Assembly (NCBI GenBank): GCA_017449285.1
Contig: JAFSJX010000010.1
Coordinates: 248,001-312,000, forward strand
Length of the DNA stretch: 64,000 bases
Origin: Treponema sp.
GTDB taxonomy: Bacteria > Spirochaetota > Spirochaetia > Treponematales > Treponemataceae
Reading direction: 5' to 3'
Shown: piece by piece, positions 9,308 through 16,747 of the stretch
Numbering within the stretch: position 1 is the first letter of the stretch
How the letters are laid out: every line of letters begins with the position of its first letter
Program-made: the position numbers and the translations under genes
The notes under the pieces: generated by a model
Databases searched by the model: none
What the model was told of the DNA's origin: nothing
What the model saw: the letters and a program-made list of their open reading frames with translations, nothing else

Positions 9308-10012
9308 ATGGAACACATCGACTATTTTAAACTGCAAGCAAAAAATCTGCTCAAAGATTTCAAAACGCGCTTCTTCAACGAAGAGACAAAACTCTACGAA
9401 TACAAGCCAAAATTTTTTGACATCTCTAGCATTTTTATCGATTTCGATTTTCCTGATTACAAAGACGATTTTTCTTTCACACTGATGAACGCACAGCATC
9501 TGATTGCAAAGATGGCTGGCTATGAAAACTGGGGAGAATTAACAAAAGCTCCAATTTCTGAACTGGAAATTCGTCATATTATTTTTGACAGTATTCATAA
9601 AATCAGTTTTGATGAATGGAATATGTATATCCAAAATATCGAGAAAGAAAAACATATCCGTTTGTCATCAAAAGAAAAACTTGAGATAATCAAGAAAGAA
9701 TTTATGAATATAAATAGTGATTCGAAAAGAAAACTTTTAGCAGCTCCAAAAAATCTTTATGCTTTTATGCTTCCTATCCTTGCAGGCTACAAAATTACAT
9801 TTTCTTTCGATGCTGTTGAATATGCCCAAAGTTATCTAATCTACAGCAGCGATATAAACGACATTTCGACTGCAAAACCTCTGGCGGCAGGACAATTTTC
9901 TCCGATAGAGTACATCGCACATCATCAAACTTATGTGCCGTATTATTGGGTTCGTGCTTTTGATGGCAAAGAATATGGTGAATGGTCAGCAATTGCACGG
10001 ACAAATAGGTAA
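9308..10012 (+). CDS. Conserved hypothetical protein with fibronectin-III-like C-terminus
   Basis: A 234-residue cytoplasmic protein. Residues 1-85 (YFKLQAKNLLKDFKTR, then DISSIFIDFDF, MNAQHLIAKMAGYENWGEL) match my memory of a recurring domain in uncharacterised bacterial proteins. Residues 155-234 look like a single FN3-like beta-sandwich (FDAVEYAQSYLIYSS ... YYWVRAFDGKEYGEW). There is no signal peptide. AAGGAG precedes ATG 9308. It is the first gene of the island, 20 bases ahead of the CoiA-like gene. Function is unknown. Confidence 0.7.
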   Translation: MEHIDYFKLQAKNLLKDFKTRFFNEETKLYEYKPKFFDISSIFIDFDFPDYKDDFSFTLMNAQHLIAKMAGYENWGELTKAPISELEIRHIIFDSIHKISFDEWNMYIQNIEKEKHIRLSSKEKLEIIKKEFMNINSDSKRKLLAAPKNLYAFMLPILAGYKITFSFDAVEYAQSYLIYSSDINDISTAKPLAAGQFSPIEYIAHHQTYVPYYWVRAFDGKEYGEWSAIARTNR

Positions 10013-10031
10013 GAGAGGGAGAGTAAAATAA

Positions 10032-10934
10032 ATGGCAAATAAAATCAAACTCCCCTGCGGACTTTCAAAAGACGGAAAACTGATTTATATCGAAGAAGCC
10101 GAAAACGGACTTGCGTGTGAGTGCGTTTGTCCTGGCTGCAAGCAAGCTCTTGTTGCAAAAAACGGCGGAAAAAAGCGGGAGCATCATTTCGCACATCTGA
10201 ATGTCGTCGAATGTGAACATGGCTATCAGTCAGCGTTGCATTACATGGGCAAAGAGTGTTTTCTAGAAATGAAATACTTGACCTTTATAAAAGATGGAAA
10301 AATCGTTCAATACAAGATTGATTCGGTTGAACTGGAACGGAAAGTCAGCGATATTATTCCCGACATTATTGTGACTTGCGATAGCAAGCGATTTATCGTT
10401 GAAATTTATGTCACCCATGCGGTCGATGACGAGAAAAAAGCAAAGATAAAAGTTTTGCAAGTTTCCGCAATCGAAATTGACTTGTCGAGATTTCATAAAG
10501 AGATGATAGACAGAGAGGCCTTAAAACAGGAACTCTGCAATACAGCAAATTTCTGTTGGGTATATGATGCGGACGATGATTTGATTGAGCAGAAGAAAGA
10601 GATAATACAACAATTTGGAATGAGAATCAAAATGCAGAGAGGTTGTATCGTAGGCTGTCCGTATGCAAAAACTTATGTGCCAATGAATTTCTGTGAAGAA
10701 TGTGTTTTTTGCTGTAAAGAGGGTAATGATTCGATTCGTTGTGGAATCAATTTACTATCACATCCCGAATTGAGAAATACAATAGAAAACTCAACGAACA
10801 TTCTTGTGAACCAAAACAAATTGATGACTCCAAGCGAAGCAGAACAATATAACAAATCTCATTTCGGTTGGAAAATGCGCGAAGCGGTAAATCAAGCGAT
10901 TGGTGCGCAGATGCTGTTTTCTAGACGATGGTGA
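10032..10934 (+). CDS. CoiA-like nuclease-fold protein with zinc ribbons
   Basis: A 300-residue protein. The N-terminus has a CoiA-type zinc finger and motif: CPGCKQALVAKNGGKKREHH with FAHLN following. A PD-(D/E)xK-like core comes next, with DIIPDIIVT and FIVEIYVTHAVDDEKKAK supplying candidate acidic and basic residues. A second Cys cluster (CPYAKTY ... CEECVFCC) lies near residue 220. CoiA proteins act in DNA uptake or recombination, but many homologues outside competence operons are of unknown role. It sits in the accessory island, so a role in mobile DNA or defence is possible but unproven. Confidence 0.72.
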   Translation: MANKIKLPCGLSKDGKLIYIEEAENGLACECVCPGCKQALVAKNGGKKREHHFAHLNVVECEHGYQSALHYMGKECFLEMKYLTFIKDGKIVQYKIDSVELERKVSDIIPDIIVTCDSKRFIVEIYVTHAVDDEKKAKIKVLQVSAIEIDLSRFHKEMIDREALKQELCNTANFCWVYDADDDLIEQKKEIIQQFGMRIKMQRGCIVGCPYAKTYVPMNFCEECVFCCKEGNDSIRCGINLLSHPELRNTIENSTNILVNQNKLMTPSEAEQYNKSHFGWKMREAVNQAIGAQMLFSRRW

Positions 10935-10950
10935 TTTCTGCTGAAAATCG

Positions 10951-10959
10951 TGGTATAAT
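10951..10959 (+). promoter_or_regulatory. Extended -10 promoter inside the island
   Basis: TGGTATAAT is a perfect TATAAT with an extended TG element, 25 bases before the ATG of the secreted protein gene. The 17-base-distant -35 position (GTGATT) is poor. It probably drives the following gene and the helicase. Confidence 0.55.
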
Positions 10960-10983
10960 CATTTTATTAAGGAGATTTTTAAG

Positions 10984-11574
10984 ATGAAGAAACTTTTTCT
11001 ATCTTTTATATTATGTTTACTTTCTGCTTTCCTTTTTGCCGCTCCTTTCGGCTTGAAAATGGGAATGACAATAGACGAGATTGCCGAGCAATGCGAGGAA
11101 GAACCGTCTTATGTAAAAGATGATATTTACTTGGTAAAACCCATAAAAAAGCATCCGTTGTTTTCTTATTACGCAGTTTATGTAAATGAAAAAACTGGAT
11201 TGTATCAAATCCGTGCGATTTCTGATTCTGTAACTTGCAATGATTACGGTACGGAAATCCAGAATGCGTTTAATAGTGTAAAGGATAGAATTGCAAAAAC
11301 TTACGGAAAGCCCAGAATTGTAAATAAGGTCGATTCAAGCCTATCTGAATATATGAGACAAGATAAAGACTGGTTTTACAATCTGAAAAACGGTGCACAA
11401 CAGTTGTCAGCCATTTGGGGAGAAAAGACAGAACTCGCAGACGGTTTGGTTTCCGTAGCTTTGGATTGCGTGGCAGATAATTCTAGTTTTCATTGGGAAG
11501 ATGCACATCTTGTTCTTTACTACTATTTCAGCAATGCAAAATCTGTCGAAGACGAGCAGGACGATGTGTTTTAA
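10984..11574 (+). CDS. Secreted hypothetical protein
   Basis: A 196-residue protein with a clear signal peptide (KKLFLSFILCLLSAFLFAA) and no lipobox Cys, so it should be periplasmic. The mature part begins FGLKMGMTIDEI, resembling small periplasmic proteins that start with a Gly-Met-Thr motif; no catalytic motif is visible and the C-terminus is acidic. AAGGAG precedes the ATG and a strong -10 lies just upstream. It is followed by the helicase after 14 bases. I do not recognise a function. Confidence 0.65.
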   Translation: MKKLFLSFILCLLSAFLFAAPFGLKMGMTIDEIAEQCEEEPSYVKDDIYLVKPIKKHPLFSYYAVYVNEKTGLYQIRAISDSVTCNDYGTEIQNAFNSVKDRIAKTYGKPRIVNKVDSSLSEYMRQDKDWFYNLKNGAQQLSAIWGEKTELADGLVSVALDCVADNSSFHWEDAHLVLYYYFSNAKSVEDEQDDVF

Positions 11575-11588
11575 TCAAGGAAAACTAA

Positions 11589-14066
11589 ATGAACCCCACG
11601 CACGGCATAATCTATCTGACCGATAAAAACGGAAGGCAGGATAAAACTCGCCAAATCAAGCGGATTCAGTTTGACGAGCAGAAAAATATTTATCTTGTCA
11701 CCTTTGAAAATTCCGAAAAAGTATTCCATTACAAACCCGAAAATGTCGAAATCGTCAGGAATATTGTCGTTGCAGAAAAGCATACTGGAACGGTCTTTGG
11801 GTATCTGAAAAACATCGCTTCTTTGAGCGAAATGAAAAATTACAACGGCGAGAAAATCCTTGTAAAAAATTATGACCGTGTGAGGCTTGTGAATCCAGAT
11901 TCTGCGTTGGCTCTGTATCTGAATCCGAACAGCAGAAAAATTGCGTGGAACGGTGCCTTTCATCCGATTTTTCCGTTCGGCTGCAACAACAGCCAGTTTA
12001 AGGCCGTTACGAATGCGCTGGAAAATTCTTTCAGCATTATTCAAGGTCCACCCGGAACTGGCAAAACTCAGACAATCCTGAACATCATCGCAAACCTGCT
12101 TGTGTGGAACAAAACGGTTCTTGTGGTTTCAAACAATAATTCTGCGATTGAAAATGTCTACGAAAAACTTTCCTCGCCAAAATATAACCTTGGCTTTCTT
12201 GTCGCGCCCCTCGGAAAAAGCGACAACATCAAAGACCTTTTGGAAAATCAGAAAGAAGAATATCCCCAAGAAATGAAATCCTGGAAAATCGAGCAGAATG
12301 AAAGCCAGATGTATGATTCGCTCGGAAAATCTTTTGAGATGCTGAAAACGCTCTTTGATTATCAGGAAAAAGAAGCAAGCATAAAGCAGGAACTTGACGA
12401 ACTTGAAACCGAATACAGGCATTTTTCAAATACCGTGCAGGATATTACGCTCCTTGCAAACAAAAAACTGTCAGTGCTTTCTTCTGATGAAATAATGAAC
12501 TTATGGCAGTCACTTCAATATGAATTGGATAAAAAAGAAAAACTTGGATTTTTTAAGAAACTTGAATTGTTCTTAAAATACCGTATTGGCAGTATCTTGT
12601 TTTGGAAAACAAAAGCTGAACCGCTCATAAAACTCTTTAAAAATTTATTTTATAAAAAGCAAATCGATGAAATAAAAACAGAAATTTCAGAAACAGAAGA
12701 ACTCAAGAAGAATTTCAATGCAGAAAGTCTTTATTTTTCATCACTTTGGTATCTTCGTAGCAGAATTTACAAACGGTACAGCAAGAATGAAAAGCGGAAG
12801 ATTTTTACCGACGAAGACTTAGACAAAGCGGAAAACGGCTTTTACAAAGAATATCCCGTTGTCCTGAGCACGACTTTTTCTTCACGAAGCTGTCTGCCGT
12901 ATTTTTCACAAGATTTTTTGTTTGACTATCTGATTATGGACGAAGCTTCGCAAGTTGATGTTTCTACGGGGGCGCTTGCCCTTTCTTGTGCAAAAAATGT
13001 TGTGATTGTCGGCGATAAAAAGCAGCTCCCAAATGTAGTGACGACTTTGGACAAAAAACGCGCGGAAGAAATTTTCTCGCATTATCAGATTTCGACTGCC
13101 TACGATTTTTCAAATCACAGTTTTCTTTCTTCGCTTGAAGAACTTATGTCAGACATTCCGCAGACCTTGCTCCGTGAGCATTACCGCTGCCATCCCAAAA
13201 TCATAAATTTCTGCAACCAGCAGTTTTATGACAATCAGCTTTTGATAATGACGGAGGACAAAAATGAAAAAGATGTTCTCCGTGTTTTCAAAACCAATGA
13301 AGGGAACCATTGCCGCGGACATGAAAATCAGCGTCAAGTTGATGTCATTGTGCAGGAGATTTTGCCGTCAATTTCCCAAACTGATAAAAATCAAATCGGA
13401 ATAATCGCTCCTTACCGAGACCAGACCAATCTGATTTCAAAAGCAATCCCCGACATTCAGGCAGACACGGTGCATAAATTTCAAGGACGCGAAAAAGATG
13501 TCATTATCATTTCTACGACTGACGACAAAATCACCGACTTTGCCGATGATGACAATCTTTTAAATGTCGCGATTTCAAGAGCAAAGACAAATCTTTTTAT
13601 CGTCGTTTCGGGAAACGAACAGCCGAAAGACAAAAATATCTCCGACCTTATAGCGTACATTCAGTACAACAATTGCGAGGTTACAGAAAGCAAGGTGACA
13701 TCTGTTTTTGATTATCTTTACTCGCAATATACAAAGAGGCGTTTTGAGTATCTTGCCGGAATAAAAAAGATTTCAAAATACAATTCAGAAAATCTGATGT
13801 ACAAACTTCTTACGGATATTTTGAGCGACAAACAGTATGCAAGGCTCGGCGTTATTTTTGAACAGCCGCTAAAAGAAATCCTGAATTTTTCGCAAATAGA
13901 AAATCTTTCTGATGAAGAAAAACAATACGCCCTGAATGATTTTACCCACATCGATTTTTTGATTTACAATAAAACGACCAAGCAGCCTCTTCTTGCCATC
14001 GAAGTTGACGGTCATAAATATCACAAAATCTGCAAGTTTTTTGAAAGGAAACCGTGTTGTTTATAA
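11589..14066 (+). CDS. Upf1-like superfamily 1 helicase with truncated C-terminus
   Basis: An 825-residue SF1 helicase. Walker A is GPPGTGKT at 153-160; Walker B is LIMDEASQVD; later motifs are VGDKKQLPN, LREHYRCHP, DTVHKFQGREKDVI and LNVAISRAKTNLF, so the motor looks intact. A helical insertion occupies about residues 225-420. The C-terminal part (HIDFLIYN, AIEVDGHKYHK) is the start of a DUF2726/endonuclease-like domain, but it stops at ICKFFERKPCCL, out of frame through a HigB toxin remnant. A deletion apparently fused the two genes, so the nuclease-like tail is lost. Similar helicases occur in defence and repair islands. Confidence 0.82.
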   Translation: MNPTHGIIYLTDKNGRQDKTRQIKRIQFDEQKNIYLVTFENSEKVFHYKPENVEIVRNIVVAEKHTGTVFGYLKNIASLSEMKNYNGEKILVKNYDRVRLVNPDSALALYLNPNSRKIAWNGAFHPIFPFGCNNSQFKAVTNALENSFSIIQGPPGTGKTQTILNIIANLLVWNKTVLVVSNNNSAIENVYEKLSSPKYNLGFLVAPLGKSDNIKDLLENQKEEYPQEMKSWKIEQNESQMYDSLGKSFEMLKTLFDYQEKEASIKQELDELETEYRHFSNTVQDITLLANKKLSVLSSDEIMNLWQSLQYELDKKEKLGFFKKLELFLKYRIGSILFWKTKAEPLIKLFKNLFYKKQIDEIKTEISETEELKKNFNAESLYFSSLWYLRSRIYKRYSKNEKRKIFTDEDLDKAENGFYKEYPVVLSTTFSSRSCLPYFSQDFLFDYLIMDEASQVDVSTGALALSCAKNVVIVGDKKQLPNVVTTLDKKRAEEIFSHYQISTAYDFSNHSFLSSLEELMSDIPQTLLREHYRCHPKIINFCNQQFYDNQLLIMTEDKNEKDVLRVFKTNEGNHCRGHENQRQVDVIVQEILPSISQTDKNQIGIIAPYRDQTNLISKAIPDIQADTVHKFQGREKDVIIISTTDDKITDFADDDNLLNVAISRAKTNLFIVVSGNEQPKDKNISDLIAYIQYNNCEVTESKVTSVFDYLYSQYTKRRFEYLAGIKKISKYNSENLMYKLLTDILSDKQYARLGVIFEQPLKEILNFSQIENLSDEEKQYALNDFTHIDFLIYNKTTKQPLLAIEVDGHKYHKICKFFERKPCCL

Positions 14067-14232
14067 TATCTGCGGGAACAAGCACCGTCTGATTGTGAGA
14101 ATACATTATGCTTCAAAAACGATGTTTATTCGCTTTATCGGAAGTCATTCAGGGTATGATTCGCACGATGCCGAAGGCATTGAAGTTGATAATTTCCTTA
14201 CAGAACACGATGCGAAGCAGCGTATAAAATAA
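14029..14232 (+). pseudogene. higB: HigB-type toxin remnant (N-terminal half missing)
   Basis: In a frame offset from the helicase, 14029-14232 encodes KGNRVVYNICGNKHRLIVRI followed by HYASKTMFIRFIGSH, the characteristic C-terminal half of HigB-family mRNA interferases. The first half of the toxin, normally about 45 residues, is absent: its place is taken by the helicase 3' end. The fragment lies 16 bases ahead of higA, the normal toxin-antitoxin order. It should be inactive. Confidence 0.72.
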
Positions 14233-14248
14233 ATGCGGAGGAAGTGTG

Positions 14249-14614
14249 ATGTCTTACAGTAAACTTTTAAAAACTGAATCTGATTATAACGAAGCCCTCA
14301 AAAGAATCGAAGAACTTTTCGATGCCGAGTCGGGAACTGCCGAAGCAGACGAGCTTGAGCTTCTTGTTGCCCTTGTCGAACTTTATGAAAAAGAACATTT
14401 CCCGGTAGAAGCCCCCGACCCCGTTTCCGCAATAAAATTCCGAATGGAACAGGAAGGTCTTACCAACGAAGATATGGTTCAGTATCTGGGAAGCAAATCG
14501 CGGGTTTCGGAAATTTTTTCCCATAAACGCAATTTAAGCATTTCCATGATTCGGAAACTAATGGCAGGTCTTCGTATTCCTGCGGAAATTCTGCTTGGAG
14601 CTTCTGTTGGTTGA
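14249..14614 (+). CDS. higA: HigA-type antitoxin (orphan)
   Basis: A 121-residue protein whose C-terminal half is an XRE-type helix-turn-helix: AIKFRMEQEGLTNEDMVQYL followed by GSKSRVSEIFSHKRNLS and a final RIPAEILLG, all typical of HigA. The acidic N-terminal half would bind toxin. ATG 14249 was chosen over GTG 14246 because GGAGGAAG lies at 14237-14244. The toxin upstream is truncated, so this antitoxin is an orphan that may still bind DNA. It ends one base before the helicase-like gene that follows. Confidence 0.8.
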   Translation: MSYSKLLKTESDYNEALKRIEELFDAESGTAEADELELLVALVELYEKEHFPVEAPDPVSAIKFRMEQEGLTNEDMVQYLGSKSRVSEIFSHKRNLSISMIRKLMAGLRIPAEILLGASVG

Positions 14615-14615
14615 T

Positions 14616-16538
14616 ATGCCTTTTCTAAACCGCCTTTTCGCAAAGAAAAATGAATCTGCCTCAAACAAAGATGCGCTGCCCCATTCCGAAAATCCGAATG
14701 TAAAGACAATCGCTGATTTAGATACGCATATTTCAAATCTTCTTTCTTCTGATTCCTATATTGCGCGAAGCGATTACCTTAAAAAACTTGAAGCGAGCAA
14801 AGAAAGCGTTTCGTATTTTCAACAGCTCAAAAAGGACGATTTGCTTTCTGATTTTTGCAAGCAGCACGGCACTACGCTTCTTTATACTTTTTCAGAATTT
14901 CTAGACGGACGACCTTTGCTTGACCATCTGAAAGAACAGCTTGAAAAAACAGGCTTTATCCTTCAGCCTCGCGACAACAAGGAAGTCATGCAGAAAGTCT
15001 CAAATCAAGATGGAAGCCGATATATCCGAAAACTTATAAATCTTGTAGACCGCTTTATTTCTAACTTCAAGACAAACGGTTATCCTGCCGAGCAGTTTGA
15101 TGAATGGAAATCAAAATCAAACAATGAACGAACGAAACTTTTTCTTGGAATCTGCAAGGAATGTTACCTTGAATATGAACGCTACTTGCAGAAAAATAAT
15201 GCCGTAGATTTTTCCGATATGATTAACAAATCGGCACGGCTTTTGAAGGAATCAAAGGCTGTGAGCGACCAGATTGATTTTAAATATATCATCGTGGACG
15301 AGTATCAGGACATTTCACGACAGCGTTTTGATTTGGTGGGCGCGCTTCACGATGTCACTTCCGCAAAGATAATCGCAGTGGGCGATGACTGGCAGTCGAT
15401 TTATGCGTTCAGCGGTTCTGACATCACGCTTTTTACTCAGTTTGAAAAAATCATGGGATATGCCGAACAGCTAAAAATCACGAACACCTACCGAAACTCG
15501 CAGGAAGTCATAGACATAGCGGGCAACTTCATTCAGAAAAATACTGCGCAAATCAGAAAGTCTCTCAAATCGCCAAAAACGATAAAAGACCCTGTGATTA
15601 TTTATACTTATGATGCAAAATATAAAAAGCGTAACGCTGATTTCAGAAGTGGTGCTGATTATAATCTCGCCAAAGCAACAGAAACTGCCATAGAACAGAT
15701 TTTAGAATTCAATAAGCAAGAAGGAAAAGATAATAAAAAAACTTCTATTTTGTTGTTGGGAAGATTCGGTTTTGATGCAAAACATTTGGAACGGTCAGAA
15801 TTGTTTCGATATGAAATCGAAAAAAGCAAAGTTATATATAAAAAACACCCAGAATTAAAAATCACTTTTATGACGGCGCACGCCTCGAAAGGTCTGGGCT
15901 ATGATAATGTTATTGTCATAAACGGAAAGAATGAAACTTACGGCTTCCCTTCAAAAATAGAAAACGACCCAGTTTTAAATTATGTCGTAAAGCATGATGA
16001 TTCAATTGAAGCCGCAGAAGAACGCCGTCTTTTTTATGTGGCGATGACAAGGACGAAAAACCGAGTGTATTTTATTGCGCCAGAACAAAATCCGAGCGAG
16101 TTCCTGCTTGAAATAAAGCATGATTACAAAAATGTCGTTCTAAAAGGCGAATGGAACGAGGAACTTACGGAAGGAACCGCTTATAAAAAATCCTGCCCTA
16201 TGTGCGGTTATCCCCTGCAACGAAAAGTGAAAAATGCCTACGGCTTGCGCCTGTGGATTTGTATGAATGACCCCGAAGTTTGCGATTTTATGACGAACGA
16301 GGTCGCCGCAGGAAAACTTGCGATTCAAAAATGCGACAAGTGCGAGGGTTATTTGATTGCGAAAAAACAGAAGGATGGACGCTACTTTTTGGGTTGCACA
16401 AATTATTCGGCGGACGGAAAAGGCTGTGGAAAAATCATCTGGAATGAAGATTACTACCGTATGAATGGACTTACATCCGAGGCTGCGCCCAAGAAAGAAC
16501 TTCCCAAAGGTTTTGAACCGAAGACGAAAAGACATTGA
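14616..16538 (+). CDS. UvrD-like helicase with topoisomerase-type zinc fingers, lacking Walker A
   Basis: The 640-residue product has the later SF1 motifs: IIVDEYQDISRQRFD (motif II), AVGDDWQSIYAFSGSD (III), NTYRNSQEV (IV), MTAHASKGLGYDNV (V) and FYVAMTRTKN (VI). Two or three Cys clusters (CPMCGYPL, CDKCEGYL, GCGKI) form topoisomerase-like zinc ribbons at the C-terminus. There is no Walker A anywhere. Residues 1-80 resemble the usual family N-terminus and residue 84 onward (HGTTLLYTF) resembles sequence that normally follows the first ATPase half, so an in-frame deletion of about 1 kb near 14856-14870 is inferred. It would be ATPase-dead. Confidence 0.8.
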   Translation: MPFLNRLFAKKNESASNKDALPHSENPNVKTIADLDTHISNLLSSDSYIARSDYLKKLEASKESVSYFQQLKKDDLLSDFCKQHGTTLLYTFSEFLDGRPLLDHLKEQLEKTGFILQPRDNKEVMQKVSNQDGSRYIRKLINLVDRFISNFKTNGYPAEQFDEWKSKSNNERTKLFLGICKECYLEYERYLQKNNAVDFSDMINKSARLLKESKAVSDQIDFKYIIVDEYQDISRQRFDLVGALHDVTSAKIIAVGDDWQSIYAFSGSDITLFTQFEKIMGYAEQLKITNTYRNSQEVIDIAGNFIQKNTAQIRKSLKSPKTIKDPVIIYTYDAKYKKRNADFRSGADYNLAKATETAIEQILEFNKQEGKDNKKTSILLLGRFGFDAKHLERSELFRYEIEKSKVIYKKHPELKITFMTAHASKGLGYDNVIVINGKNETYGFPSKIENDPVLNYVVKHDDSIEAAEERRLFYVAMTRTKNRVYFIAPEQNPSEFLLEIKHDYKNVVLKGEWNEELTEGTAYKKSCPMCGYPLQRKVKNAYGLRLWICMNDPEVCDFMTNEVAAGKLAIQKCDKCEGYLIAKKQKDGRYFLGCTNYSADGKGCGKIIWNEDYYRMNGLTSEAAPKKELPKGFEPKTKRH

Positions 16539-16735
16539 CAATCCCCCCGCGCAAGGGATTGTAGCACCGCCGCAGGCGTTCGAAGGTTTGCGCGGCAAAC
16601 CTGAAGAATGGAGCGCGGTTAGCGCGGAAGTGCGCAAAGCCCGACCCGAAGCGATGGGATTCCCGCGTCAAGCGCGGGAATGGCAGCGCGCAGGGATGCG
16701 CCCAAATATGGTTAAAAGATGGTGCGCATACGCCT
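16539..16735. repeat. Interspersed hairpin-rich repeat, family 2, copy A
   Basis: This gap between the island and atpA contains nested palindromes: CAATCCC/GGGATTG, AGGTTTGC/GCAAACCT and ATTCCCGCG/CGCGGGAAT. It shares GGATTG-AGCACCGCCGCA, ATGGAGCGCGGT and AGCGCGGAAGTGCG with 46135-46228, with a different hairpin in between. Confidence 0.6.
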
Positions 16736-16747
16736 GTTCTGCCTGTC

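Larger units (their letters stand above)
9066..16747. mobile_element. Accessory island inserted between V-ATPase genes atpB and atpA
   Basis: Seven plus-strand genes or fragments interrupt the minus-strand V-ATPase operon between atpA (stop 16748) and atpB (start 8907). The island is more AT-rich than its flanks, is bounded on both sides by intergenic repeats (8922-9064 and 16539-16735), and carries accessory functions: helicases, a toxin-antitoxin remnant and a CoiA-like nuclease. No integrase, transposase or clear attachment repeats are seen, so the mechanism of entry is unknown. Several of its genes look deleted or fused, suggesting decay. Confidence 0.7.
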
